A stretch of 64,000 bases of DNA from contig NZ_JHXH01000006.1 of assembly GCF_000621805.1 (NCBI RefSeq), forward strand, positions 90,119 through 154,118. Direction: 5' to 3'. This document shows positions 42,935 through 51,795 of this stretch, in pieces (positions within the stretch are counted from its first letter, which is position 1; each line of letters begins with the position of its first letter). The position numbers were made by a program, and so were the translations under genes. The notes beneath the pieces are model-generated. The model was not told the DNA's origin, made no database searches, and saw nothing but the letters and a program-made list of their open reading frames with translations. The stretch is from Ruminococcus sp. FC2018 (GTDB taxonomy: Bacteria > Bacillota > Clostridia > Oscillospirales > Ruminococcaceae).

Positions 42935-44239
42935 TTACTCAATGCTGAGAAATTCCTTTGGCACATAGGTGTTGAGAATGTAGTTTACATAGTTACGGTT
43001 GAATCCGTCGTTACGTACAAAGTTCTTAGCAAACATCTCGTCGGTGTATTTTGCATAGGGGATTATCTGGCAGTTTGTCCAGTCGCTGTTGAATACAGTC
43101 GCCTCAAAGTGTGAGATAAGGGGGATAGCCTTGACGTTTTCAAAGGATATCTTTCCGCTGTTTTTATCCTTTACCACATCAAGCTTGCCCATAAGACCAA
43201 TGACCGAGTTTTTATCGTACATGGTGTTAAGGAAGTTTCCAAGTCCGTAGTAAACAAATGCCTTTGTACCGTCGGGCTTGTCCAGATATTCACAGGTGCT
43301 CAGCGCATGAGCCTGAGTGCCGATGATAAGGTCTGCTCCCCACTGCACAAGCTTGGGTGTGATATATTTCTGCTGGTCGTTAAGCTCGTTTGAGATCTCT
43401 GTGCCGTAATGGCAGGATACCACCACCACATCAGCCATTTTATCAGCCTTTTGTACCTGAGCCTTTACCTTTTCCTCTTCCTTTAGTCTGATGACCACAG
43501 CCTTTGCGTCGTCGGGAAGGTCAATTCCGTTTGTGTGCTCCATATAACCAACAAATGCGAACTTGATACCGTTGACCTCCATGGTCTTTATGTTGTCACA
43601 GTCAGCCTGGTCTGCGTAAGCACCGTAGTGGAGTATGCCAAGCTTTGACCAGTAGGAAAGGGAATCCTGAAGAGCAGCCTCACCCTGGTCAAAAACGTGG
43701 TTGTTGCACATGGACACAACGTTGAAGCCAAGACTCTTTATCTTGTCGGCATTGTCCTTTGGTGTTGCAAAGCAAGGGTAAGTCCTTGCAGGAACAACGT
43801 CTGTGACAATGGTTTCCTGGTTGATAATGTTGATGTCACCGTTTACATAGCTCTCGATAGGCTTGTAAGCGTGGTCGAAATTATACTTGCCCTTTTGTCC
43901 CGAATTTCTTTCCGCTTCAAGATAAATATTATCGTGGATAAGGTTGTCGCCAACGCAGGTCAAGGATACCTTGTAGCTTGGTTCGGGCTTGTTGGGGTCA
44001 GCTTGCGAGGAGCTTTCCTCTGTGGAAACTGAGCTGTCCTTGTCCTGACCTGAAGCATCGCTGCTGTCCGGCTTGCTTTCCGGGGGATCTGCCTTTGAAT
44101 CCGCAACAGAGGAAGAGCTTGAAACGGTGTCGTTTTTCTGTATCGGATCGGGATTAATGTCTGTCCCGCAGCCTGATGCCGAAAGAGTCATAATTATAAC
44201 ACATACCGCAGCAGTAAGCTTTGTCTTTATGTTTTTCAT
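42935..44239 (-). CDS. CapA-family lipoprotein
   Basis: 434 residues. A lipoprotein signal peptide ends with LSASGC24. A Ser/Asp/Lys/Pro-rich linker runs to about 85. The PGA_cap metallophosphatase-like domain follows, with LTCVGDNLIHDNI (about 92), SMCNNHVFDQGE, SCHYGTE (about 268) and IGTQAHALSTCEYL. The family includes CapA/PgsA of poly-gamma-glutamate capsule synthesis, but most lone members have other, undefined wall or surface roles. No capB or capC is nearby, so a capsule function is not supported here. Confidence 0.92.
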   Translation of the reverse strand: MKNIKTKLTAAVCVIIMTLSASGCGTDINPDPIQKNDTVSSSSSVADSKADPPESKPDSSDASGQDKDSSVSTEESSSQADPNKPEPSYKVSLTCVGDNLIHDNIYLEAERNSGQKGKYNFDHAYKPIESYVNGDINIINQETIVTDVVPARTYPCFATPKDNADKIKSLGFNVVSMCNNHVFDQGEAALQDSLSYWSKLGILHYGAYADQADCDNIKTMEVNGIKFAFVGYMEHTNGIDLPDDAKAVVIRLKEEEKVKAQVQKADKMADVVVVSCHYGTEISNELNDQQKYITPKLVQWGADLIIGTQAHALSTCEYLDKPDGTKAFVYYGLGNFLNTMYDKNSVIGLMGKLDVVKDKNSGKISFENVKAIPLISHFEATVFNSDWTNCQIIPYAKYTDEMFAKNFVRNDGFNRNYVNYILNTYVPKEFLSIE

Positions 44240-44277
44240 TTTACTTTTTCTCCTTTCACATAATCAAAACCTTAATC

Positions 44278-44306
44278 ATTCTACCACATATGGGAAGAAA
44301 AATCAA
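44278..44306 (-). promoter_or_regulatory. promoter of the CapA gene
   Basis: On the minus strand TTGATT (44301-44306), 17-nt spacer, TAGAAT (44278-44283). Confidence 0.55.
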
Positions 44307-44353
44307 TCACATTTTTACGCTTTAAACATAAACACCATATTTACGCCTTTTTG

Positions 44354-44382
44354 TTGACATATTATGCACTAAATGTTATAAT
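44354..44382 (+). promoter_or_regulatory. promoter of the methyltransferase-MoxR operon
   Basis: Perfect TTGACA (44354-44359), 17-nt spacer, TATAAT (44377-44382), 33 bp before the first gene. Confidence 0.8.
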
Positions 44383-44414
44383 AAAACGATAAATAAAGTG
44401 TTACAGAGGTTGAA

Positions 44415-45587
44415 ATGACAGATAATAACAATAATAGAAAACAGTACCGCAGATGTCCTTGTTTCAAACGCTGCGGAGGGTGCCAGCTGGATATGCCCTA
44501 CGAAAAGCAGATACAGTGGAAACAGGATAAGGCGATCAGGATGCTTTCGGGATTTTGTAAGGTGCACAGCATAGCGGCTATGGATCCACCCTACAATTAC
44601 CGCAACAAGGTCCAGACTGTGTATAAGCTTTCCGGCGGCAGGGTAGCCTCGGGAGTGTTCCAGTCCTCAAGCAGAAGCGTGACATTTGTGGATAAATGCA
44701 GCCTTGAAGATAAGCGGGCATGGGAGATAATCGGTGCTTTGAAAAAGCTTTTTACAAGTTTCAGGATAAATCCCTATGACGAACGCACAGGAAAAGGCTT
44801 GCTGCGCCATACGCTTATAAGGATAGCTGACGGCACAGGGGAAATAATGGTCGTGCTGGTGACAAAGGGACCAATACTTCCTGCAAAGCGCAATTTTGTC
44901 AGGGCACTTTTAAAAGCTTGTCCCGATATAACCACAGTGGTGCATAATATCAACCCGGACAGAATGCCTCTGACACTTGGAGAAAGAAATATCGTCCTTT
45001 ACGGCAGCGGAAAGATAACGGACGAGTTGTGCGGATGCAGATTTATAATATCTCCCGCATCATTTTACCAGGTCAACCCGGTGCAGACCCGTGTGCTTTA
45101 CGATACCGTGGTCACAGCCGCAGACATAAAACAGGGTACCAGGGTGCTTGATGCCTATTGCGGAGTGGGAACTATCGGTATCATCTGCGCAAAGCAGGGA
45201 GCAAGCGTTGTGGGCGTTGAGAGCAATAAAAGTGCAGTGAAAGATGCCGTCACCAATGCAAGGCTTAACAAGTTGGATAACATAAGCTTTGTATGCGCCG
45301 ACGCAACGCAGATGATGGGCGAGCTTGCCTATAGAGGCGAAAGCTTTGATGTTATTATAATGGACCCGCCAAGAGCAGGCTCCACACAGGAGTTTATAAG
45401 TGCCGTGGCAGCTGTTTCACCCAAAAGGGTGGTGTATGTTTCGTGCAGGATAGAAAGCCTTGAACGGGACCTGAAGCTTTTTCGCAAACTTGGTTATAAA
45501 GCTCAGCTTATACAGCCCGTGGATATGTTCCCCCATACTACAGGGATAGAGACAGTTGTTTTACTAAAAAAAGCAAAGGAGAGTTAA
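44415..45587 (+). CDS. RlmD/TrmA-family RNA (uracil-5)-methyltransferase
   Basis: 390 residues. An N-terminal Fe-S cluster site has Cys14, 16, 20 and 23 (CPCFKRCGGC) plus DKC near 95. The SAM fold has LDAYCGVGTIGI (about 255) and MDPPRAG (about 317). The catalytic Cys lies in YVSCRIESLERDL (about 342), where the family usually has Asn after SC; the base Glu is in GIETVVLL. The N-terminal TRAM domain of long RlmCD proteins is absent. It most likely makes m5U in 23S rRNA or tRNA; which site cannot be said. First gene of a four-gene operon. Confidence 0.88.
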   Translation: MTDNNNNRKQYRRCPCFKRCGGCQLDMPYEKQIQWKQDKAIRMLSGFCKVHSIAAMDPPYNYRNKVQTVYKLSGGRVASGVFQSSSRSVTFVDKCSLEDKRAWEIIGALKKLFTSFRINPYDERTGKGLLRHTLIRIADGTGEIMVVLVTKGPILPAKRNFVRALLKACPDITTVVHNINPDRMPLTLGERNIVLYGSGKITDELCGCRFIISPASFYQVNPVQTRVLYDTVVTAADIKQGTRVLDAYCGVGTIGIICAKQGASVVGVESNKSAVKDAVTNARLNKLDNISFVCADATQMMGELAYRGESFDVIIMDPPRAGSTQEFISAVAAVSPKRVVYVSCRIESLERDLKLFRKLGYKAQLIQPVDMFPHTTGIETVVLLKKAKES

Positions 45588-45590
45588 TAT

Positions 45591-46529
45591 ATGGACGAGA
45601 GGATAGCAAAGCTTATTGAAAATATCGAGAAGGTAATTGTGGGCAAGACCGAGCCTATAACCAAAATAATTACCGCAATGCTGTGCGAAGGTCATGTGCT
45701 TATCGAGGACGTGCCCGGCGTGGGTAAGACTCAGCTTGTATCTGCCCTTGCAAAAAGTGTTGACGGAATATTCAACCGTATTCAGCTCACTCCTGATGTA
45801 ATGCCCTCGGACATCGTTGGCTTTTCCATGGTGAACCAGGTCACAAGAGAGCTGGAGTATAAGCAGGGCGCAGCAATGTGTAACTTTCTGCTTGCCGACG
45901 AGATAAACAGAGCCTCGCCGAAATCCCAGTCAAGTCTGCTGGAGGTCATGGAGGAGCATCAGATATCCATAGACGGTAATACCCATGTGCTTCCGACTCC
46001 GTTTATGACACTGGCTACCCAGAATCCTGTAGAGACCTATGGTACCTACCATTTGCCCGAAGCGCAGATGGACAGATTTATCATGAAAATATCAATGGGT
46101 TATCCCGCTTATGAGGACGAGCTTCGCATAATGGAAAACGGCGAGCACAGCTCAAACAGATCCAAGGAGATAGAGCCTGTGATGACCACTCAGGACATCT
46201 CAAAGCTTATCGACGAAGTGAAGCAAGTCAAGGTCGCTGCTTCTGTGAGAAAATATATCCTTGATATAGTTACCGCAACAAGAGATAGCCAGTACGTAAG
46301 ACTTGGCGTTTCCCCTCGTGGAAGTATCGCTCTTCTGAGGACCTCAAAGGCGTATGCCTACGTAAACGGCAGAAGCTATGTTGTCCCCGACGATGTTAAG
46401 GCTGTAATGAGCGAGACACTTTCCCACAGGATAATTCTTTCACCAAAGGGCAAGAGTGCCTTTGAAAGCAACGAGCAGGCTTTGGAGGGCATCTCCATGA
46501 CTGTAACAAGTCCCGTGGAGGCGGAGTAA
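45591..46529 (+). CDS. MoxR-family AAA ATPase
   Basis: 312 residues. Walker A EDVPGVGKTQLV (about 37-48), Walker B LLADEINRASPKSQ (about 101), sensor 1 ATQNPVE and arginine-finger region QMDRFIMK are all in place. MoxR ATPases act as chaperones that mature or activate partner proteins. It is followed 3 nt later by a DUF58 protein and then a transglutaminase membrane protein, the standard trio. Start ATG behind GGAGAG. Confidence 0.95.
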   Translation: MDERIAKLIENIEKVIVGKTEPITKIITAMLCEGHVLIEDVPGVGKTQLVSALAKSVDGIFNRIQLTPDVMPSDIVGFSMVNQVTRELEYKQGAAMCNFLLADEINRASPKSQSSLLEVMEEHQISIDGNTHVLPTPFMTLATQNPVETYGTYHLPEAQMDRFIMKISMGYPAYEDELRIMENGEHSSNRSKEIEPVMTTQDISKLIDEVKQVKVAASVRKYILDIVTATRDSQYVRLGVSPRGSIALLRTSKAYAYVNGRSYVVPDDVKAVMSETLSHRIILSPKGKSAFESNEQALEGISMTVTSPVEAE

Positions 46530-46532
46530 ATA

Positions 46533-47696
46533 GTGTTTAAAAATCTTGTTAATTTTATTGTCTGCCTTGCGCTGGGTGTGCTGTTGAGTGTTTATGTCAG
46601 CGGCATAGGAGGACTGTTCATAATAATCCTTCTTTGTCTTGCGTTTATATTCTCGGTTATTCTGGTGATAGTATCAAAAAAGACGGTAAACGTTGAGGTA
46701 ACACTATCTACAAGCATTTCAAGCAAGGGCGAACAGATGGAAATGGAGATACATATTTCCAAGACCACAATACTTCCAACTTCCTTTATCCAGCTTACCC
46801 TTGTGATGACTCCTAACGTTTCCACCCGGCATATAAAACAGTTCAAGTTCATATCCGCACGCCGATTCGGTGACGTTATAACAATACCTATTACCACTGA
46901 GCTTTGCGGCGCAGCAACAATAGGCATAAGCGAGATAAAGCTGCTTGATTATATGGGTATAGTCACTTCGGAGGTCGATGTTAAGGATAAGGACAAGCTT
47001 TCGGATGTGGTAAGAATAATGCCTGAGCTGCGTGATACAGGTATGCAGGCGGAGGTCATAAAGGCAACCTCCGAGAATTTTTCCTATAATGACGACGAGG
47101 AAGAGGAGTCCAACGAATCTGCGATCGGACTTACCGGAGTCGCAGGCTATGAGCATAGAAAATATGAAGTGGGCGACCCGCTAAAAAGGGTAAACTGGAA
47201 GCTTTCCTCCAAAAAGGACGAGCTTATGGTGCGCCTTGACGATAAGGTGGTTACCGCTACTCAGGACTTTATCCTTGACTATCCCGTTAATCCCACTGCC
47301 GACAGAGCGTATTATGAAAACGCAGATAAGATAATCGAGGCAAGCCTTGCCATGCTTTCAATGCTTCTTATAATGGGCTATGAAAGCAACTATACCTACT
47401 TTGAAAACGGAACATGGCAGACCGTTGAGGTTGCAGACGAAAGCGGACTGGTCAGCTTGCAGGAAGCACTTGCCGCAATCAGACCTGCCCCTGTCATGAG
47501 CCGCAATGAAATAATAGAAAATGCCGATGACCGTGTAATATGCTTTTGTACCTGCCTTTCAAATATGCACGGGGAGATCTCAACTTATTCGCTGTCCAAA
47601 GGATGCTCCCTTGCAGTTACAGAAAAAAGCGGCATAGGCAAGATATGTCCCAATGTCTGGAAGATAAACGACGAGTTTGAGTTTATCCGTATTTAA
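46533..47696 (+). CDS. DUF58 protein
   Basis: 387 residues. Two membrane segments (about 8-50) are followed by a beta domain. The DUF58 signature YEHRKYEVGDPLKRVNWKLS appears near 208-227, with the invariant Asp-Pro and Asn-Trp. The rest has a VWA-like fold with some degenerate metal residues. Starts at GTG 46533 with GGAGGCGGAG upstream. It is coupled to the MoxR gene and probably forms a membrane complex with it and the next protein. Confidence 0.92.
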   Translation: MFKNLVNFIVCLALGVLLSVYVSGIGGLFIIILLCLAFIFSVILVIVSKKTVNVEVTLSTSISSKGEQMEMEIHISKTTILPTSFIQLTLVMTPNVSTRHIKQFKFISARRFGDVITIPITTELCGAATIGISEIKLLDYMGIVTSEVDVKDKDKLSDVVRIMPELRDTGMQAEVIKATSENFSYNDDEEEESNESAIGLTGVAGYEHRKYEVGDPLKRVNWKLSSKKDELMVRLDDKVVTATQDFILDYPVNPTADRAYYENADKIIEASLAMLSMLLIMGYESNYTYFENGTWQTVEVADESGLVSLQEALAAIRPAPVMSRNEIIENADDRVICFCTCLSNMHGEISTYSLSKGCSLAVTEKSGIGKICPNVWKINDEFEFIRI

Positions 47697-47726
47697 CCCT
47701 TATACCTTTTTCCGAGGGAGGAAAAA

Positions 47727-49976
47727 ATGCAGTTTTTAAAGAAACATAAAAAGACGATAGAAATATTTTTCACCAAGTATTTTCTTGCCATGGCTCTTTG
47801 CTATTCGGTAATGAGGCTGATAATCGTACAGTATTTCACAACCGATGTGCGTATGTACAGCCTTATAAGCCTGGCGTTTATGTCTTTGCTGTTGTTTACC
47901 TATGAGAAGATAAAAAGAATAAAGCTTGTCAGAGGTATTATATTCCTTGTGATAGGCGGTGCGCTGATACTTGTCTGCCGGCTGCTTCTGACAAGAGGAT
48001 TTGACCGCAGCGGAGTCTGGTTTATGAACTGGTTTTACGTTTCCAGCGCAGAAGCAGGACAGGTAGGAGAGTACTCTGCCACAGTGCTGATATTCTTCAG
48101 CTTTTTCCTGGTTTCCATCGTCTACTACTTTTCCGTTATCCGCTTCAGAGCCTCAGGTCTGATGCTGGCTGTTCTGCTTCCGTTTATAATTTACGGAAAG
48201 CGTGCCCAGAGCATTGACGGGATCGACCTGGTGTTTATGATAACAGTGTACCTTGCTTTGGTTATCCACGGAAAGCTGTCTGCGGACGATGTTAAAAAGG
48301 ACACGGTCTTCAACTACTCCTATGTTATCGCAAGCCTGGTGTTCGTCACGTTTGTTGGCATGGTCACAATGTTTGTCCCAAAGCCTCAGGTGACTTCCTA
48401 TCTTGAAAATAACAGGAACTTTTTTGACCTGCGTATAAACAGCAACCTCAGTGCATTTTCAAGCCTTAATGACGAGTCCTCCGACCGATTTGGCTCCAAT
48501 GCCGTTGGCGAGGTGCTGTTCAAGGTCAGGACCAATTCATCCGATGATCTGCTGCTTCTGCGCAGACAGTCCTTTGATGTTTTCAACGATAAGGAAAGGT
48601 GGGTCACAGACCGGAATATCTCCGGAGAAATGGAGTCATACGGAAGTGCGTCTGCAAACCCCATCGGATCTGCAAAATCCTATTTTGATATAATGAAAGA
48701 TACTGCGTCAAAGCTTGATCTGACCGATGCTCAGCAAAAGGCAAGTCTTGATTTCTTTAACACTGCAGATCTATACACTCAGAACGATTTGCGGTATATT
48801 AACCTTTCCTACGAGGAAAACTTCTCCCCAAGGTATGTCTGCGCCGAGCTGAATATTGATGACGCAAACAGGAATAATTCTCCTCAGGTTTATAAGACCA
48901 CCCATTCGGAGACCTATTATAATTCCGGCGGCACTTATTCCTCTGTGACATATTTATATTATCCACAGAAGCAGTCTGTGGTGGATTTTGCAAAAAGCCA
49001 GCCATATGATACACAGGGATTTGTCAAGATACTTGACCGTGCGCTGAAGCAGGGAGCTATCCGCCCCCAGAACTATGCTGCCATCACAAGCACAATAGAT
49101 ACCTTTACAAATAAGGATTATTATAAAATATCCGAAAGAATGGCACAGCTCGCACTGGATATCACCAAGGACTGCAAAAACGATTATGAGAAAGCCCAGG
49201 CGATAGTAAATTATTTTGCCACCAACGGCTTTACCTATGACATGGATTATATCCCACCAGATGAATCAATAGACTATTTTATGTTTGAAAGCAAAACAGG
49301 TTCCTGTACAAGCTACGCCACAGCAATGGTGCTTATGGCAAGATATGTGGGAGTGCCTGCAAGATACGTTGAGGGTTTTGCCGCATTTGAAAAGGACACA
49401 AACGATGATTCCGTCTTTGTGGTCAAGGATACCAACGCCCATGCGTTTGTAGAATGTTATATCCCGGCGGTGGGCTGGATGTCATTTGACCCAACTGTGC
49501 CGGAATATATGCGTGTATCCTCTGCTTCCGGCAACGCAGCGGGGATAATAAGCGACGTTGCAAAGATACTTGGCAGAATAGCTCTTTTTGCAGGTGTGCT
49601 GTTTGTTATCGTGTTTATTATCCTGCTTGACCGTATAGAGGAACGGGTATTCCGTGTAAGACTGCATTTCAAAAACAGCAGCGAAAAGCCGATACTTGTT
49701 TATCAGCATATTATTAAGCTTATGAACAGAGTAAGAAGCAGCAGGCATTTTGAAGGCTACACCCCACACAGACTTGAGGAATATGTAAGAACCGAGCTGA
49801 AGGGAGATATCGGTTTGATAGTTGAGCTGTTTGAAAAGACCTGTTTCGGCGGAATAGAACCCACGGAAGAGGAGTTTAAAATGGCGTATGAGCAGTATAA
49901 ACACAACTGGAAATTGCTTGCCAAAGGTAAGCGAGTTGCTAAAGAAAAGGGCGTAAAAGCTGTGCAAATCTCCTAA
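47727..49976 (+). CDS. membrane transglutaminase-like protein (TgpA type)
   Basis: 749 residues. Six or so membrane segments at the N-terminus (about 15-235), a large outside region, a transglutaminase core with the catalytic triad Cys in GSCTSYATAM (about 527), His in NAHAFVE (about 572) and Asp in MSFDPTV (about 587), one more membrane segment (about 610-635) and a C-terminal cytoplasmic DUF4129-like tail (PHRLEEYVRTEL). Such proteins process or crosslink surface proteins by an undefined reaction. Last gene of the trio. Confidence 0.92.
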   Translation: MQFLKKHKKTIEIFFTKYFLAMALCYSVMRLIIVQYFTTDVRMYSLISLAFMSLLLFTYEKIKRIKLVRGIIFLVIGGALILVCRLLLTRGFDRSGVWFMNWFYVSSAEAGQVGEYSATVLIFFSFFLVSIVYYFSVIRFRASGLMLAVLLPFIIYGKRAQSIDGIDLVFMITVYLALVIHGKLSADDVKKDTVFNYSYVIASLVFVTFVGMVTMFVPKPQVTSYLENNRNFFDLRINSNLSAFSSLNDESSDRFGSNAVGEVLFKVRTNSSDDLLLLRRQSFDVFNDKERWVTDRNISGEMESYGSASANPIGSAKSYFDIMKDTASKLDLTDAQQKASLDFFNTADLYTQNDLRYINLSYEENFSPRYVCAELNIDDANRNNSPQVYKTTHSETYYNSGGTYSSVTYLYYPQKQSVVDFAKSQPYDTQGFVKILDRALKQGAIRPQNYAAITSTIDTFTNKDYYKISERMAQLALDITKDCKNDYEKAQAIVNYFATNGFTYDMDYIPPDESIDYFMFESKTGSCTSYATAMVLMARYVGVPARYVEGFAAFEKDTNDDSVFVVKDTNAHAFVECYIPAVGWMSFDPTVPEYMRVSSASGNAAGIISDVAKILGRIALFAGVLFVIVFIILLDRIEERVFRVRLHFKNSSEKPILVYQHIIKLMNRVRSSRHFEGYTPHRLEEYVRTELKGDIGLIVELFEKTCFGGIEPTEEEFKMAYEQYKHNWKLLAKGKRVAKEKGVKAVQIS

Positions 49977-50080
49977 AATAAGCCCGGAATTGTAAATAAA
50001 ATATAAAAGCTCTTGACAACAAGGAAAAAAAGATGTAATCTATGTTTACTTATCACCCTTGTTGGAAGGAGGAACCTTTT

Positions 50081-50641
50081 ATGGGACTCACGCAGCTTGT
50101 ATCATCGCTGCTTGCGCTTAATAACGATCACAGCAGATCACGTGGATCAAAGCGCATCTCGCTTGTAAGACACCCTCGTCAGGGAAAAGAGCCTGATATC
50201 AGTCAGACTACTACCGTCAGTGAGCCGCAGTATACAGAAAGCACAGCTATCATAATCGATACCAGGATGCACTATGCGATGAATGTCTCAAGAAATATTG
50301 AAAGGTGCGTTTTTAAGCTCCTCAATGGGAACGCAAAAATAGAGCCTTTTAAGGAATACTTCAAAGCAAGGGACAGATACTATTCTGACAGTGACGTTGA
50401 TGAGATAGCTAACAGTAAGGACTACCGTGACATAGTCCGCTATCTGGTTGATGAGGCTTATGGAGAGGCATATATCTTTGTAGAGAAAAACCATTCCGGA
50501 AGACTAAGAGTTTATGCCCAGTTCCGCAGATTTGACGATGAGGCTGTGGGACAGTTTTCCTCTGATATGCCTAACTTTACAGATATCACAAATTACTATA
50601 AGCCCGGTGAGGTCACCTTCGGAAGAATAAAGAGAGATTAA
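50081..50641 (+). CDS. unknown small protein
   Basis: 186 residues with no signal or membrane segment. The first 55 are Ser/Arg-rich and probably flexible (SRSRGSKRISLVRHPRQG). A compact alpha/beta part follows (about 60-180) with AIIIDTRMHYAMNVSRNIERCVFKLLNG and KDYRDIVRYLVDEAYGEAYIFVEK. ATG 50081 has a near-perfect GGAAGGAGG site; the frame opens earlier at 50042. A TTGACA at 50013 with a poor -10 (TAATCT) may drive it. It is followed by a strong terminator. Family not recognised. Confidence 0.82.
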   Translation: MGLTQLVSSLLALNNDHSRSRGSKRISLVRHPRQGKEPDISQTTTVSEPQYTESTAIIIDTRMHYAMNVSRNIERCVFKLLNGNAKIEPFKEYFKARDRYYSDSDVDEIANSKDYRDIVRYLVDEAYGEAYIFVEKNHSGRLRVYAQFRRFDDEAVGQFSSDMPNFTDITNYYKPGEVTFGRIKRD

Positions 50642-50649
50642 ATTATTTC

Positions 50650-50677
50650 AGCCCCCGTTTTCCGGGGGCTTTTTTAT
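50650..50677 (+). terminator. terminator of the unknown gene
   Basis: GCCCCCG-TTTT-CCGGGGGC with six T residues after it. Confidence 0.85.
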
Positions 50678-50700
50678 GCCTTGCTTTCGGGGAGATGACA

Positions 50701-50732
50701 CAAAAAAAACTCGCAGGAAATTACCCTGCGAG
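50701..50732 (-). terminator. aquaporin gene terminator
   Basis: On the minus strand CTCGCAGG / CCTGCGAG forms an 8-bp stem followed by TTTTTTTTG. Confidence 0.8.
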
Positions 50733-50751
50733 CTTTGTGTTTTTTTACAGA

Positions 50752-51591
50752 TCATCTGCGCTTTTTATTTTTGTTGTTATTGCTGCGGTTCTTGTTCTGA
50801 TTGTTATTGGTCTTTGGTGCAGCCTTTTCAACTGTTGTCTCTGCGCTTGCAGCAGCCACAGCCTTCTTTACGGGAGCATCATCATCCGCAGTTTCAGACT
50901 CTTGTTTTCCCTCTATTGCAGTGTAAACGATAGCTGCAAAGATAGCGCCCAGGAACGGAGCAACTATAAAGATCCACAAATCACCGATAGGACCTGAAGT
51001 TCCTGTGATAGCTGCAACAACTGCCGGACCAAAGCTTCTTGCAGGGTTTACAGATGTGCCTGTAAGTCCGATGCCGAAGATGTGAACGAAGGTAAGGGAA
51101 AGACCGATCACCAGTCCTCCGAAGGAACCGTGCTTAGCTCTCTTGGATGTAACGCCCAGGATCGTAAGAACAAAAACGAATGTAAGCAGGAATTCAACTA
51201 TAAGACCGGAAACAACGTGTCCGTGAACACCTGCAAGCCCGTTAGAGCCGTATGCACCTGTTCTGTCTGTTACCTGACCGAACTCAAAGATGCCGCAAAG
51301 TATGCCTGCACCTGCGAATGCGCCAAGGCACTGAGAGATAACATATCCGAAGAATTCACCGATCTTCATTTCGCCTCTTGCGAGGAATGCCATGGAAACA
51401 GCCGGATTGATATGACAGCCGGAAACATTTCCGATGCAGTAAGCCATTGCCACAATGGACAGACCGAAAGCGAGAGCAGTAAGGATATAACCGCCGCCGT
51501 TATCCGAGTTACAACCAACCAGCATAGCAGTTCCGCAGCCGAAGGTCGTCAAAACCAATGTGCCAATAAATTCTGAAATGAACTTTCTCAT
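50752..51591 (-). CDS. aquaporin / glycerol facilitator with charged tail
   Basis: 279 residues of the MIP family. Six membrane segments and both pore motifs are present: GCHINPAVSMAF (about 58-69) and GTSVNPARSFGPA (about 175-187). The Arg after the second NPA is kept. The C-terminal ~48 residues are a low-complexity tail, first Ala/Glu/Thr-rich and then Asn/Lys/Arg-rich, ending NKKRR, not part of the channel fold. ATG 51591 is chosen on homology (MRKFISEFIGT); the frame opens 21 codons earlier. It passes water or small solutes such as glycerol. Confidence 0.93.
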   Translation of the reverse strand: MRKFISEFIGTLVLTTFGCGTAMLVGCNSDNGGGYILTALAFGLSIVAMAYCIGNVSGCHINPAVSMAFLARGEMKIGEFFGYVISQCLGAFAGAGILCGIFEFGQVTDRTGAYGSNGLAGVHGHVVSGLIVEFLLTFVFVLTILGVTSKRAKHGSFGGLVIGLSLTFVHIFGIGLTGTSVNPARSFGPAVVAAITGTSGPIGDLWIFIVAPFLGAIFAAIVYTAIEGKQESETADDDAPVKKAVAAASAETTVEKAAPKTNNNQNKNRSNNNKNKKRR

Positions 51592-51644
51592 ATTTTCTCT
51601 TCTTTCCGCATATAGCATTTTTAGGACAAAATATCCCGAAAATA

Positions 51645-51673
51645 AGTATAACACGTTCTTTACAGATTGTCAA
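51645..51673 (-). promoter_or_regulatory. aquaporin gene promoter
   Basis: On the minus strand TTGACA (51668-51673), 17-nt spacer, TATACT (51645-51650). Confidence 0.7.
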
Positions 51674-51746
51674 TAAATTATAATAAATATTTGGGGACTG
51701 AAACTATTTTGTGAATAGTATATAAATATACTACCACTGTTTATGT

Positions 51747-51784
51747 AAAAAAACAATAGGCTCACGCCGTCTGCATGAGCCTAT
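51747..51784 (-). terminator. terminator of the ABC exporter gene
   Basis: On the minus strand ATAGGCTCA / TGAGCCTAT forms a 9-bp stem with an 11-nt loop, followed by a run of T residues. Confidence 0.8.
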
Positions 51785-51795
51785 CAACTGTCGAT

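Noticed and set aside
42935..44239. Poly-gamma-glutamate capsule locus
   Set aside because: Only the CapA-like lipoprotein is present; no capB or capC neighbours.
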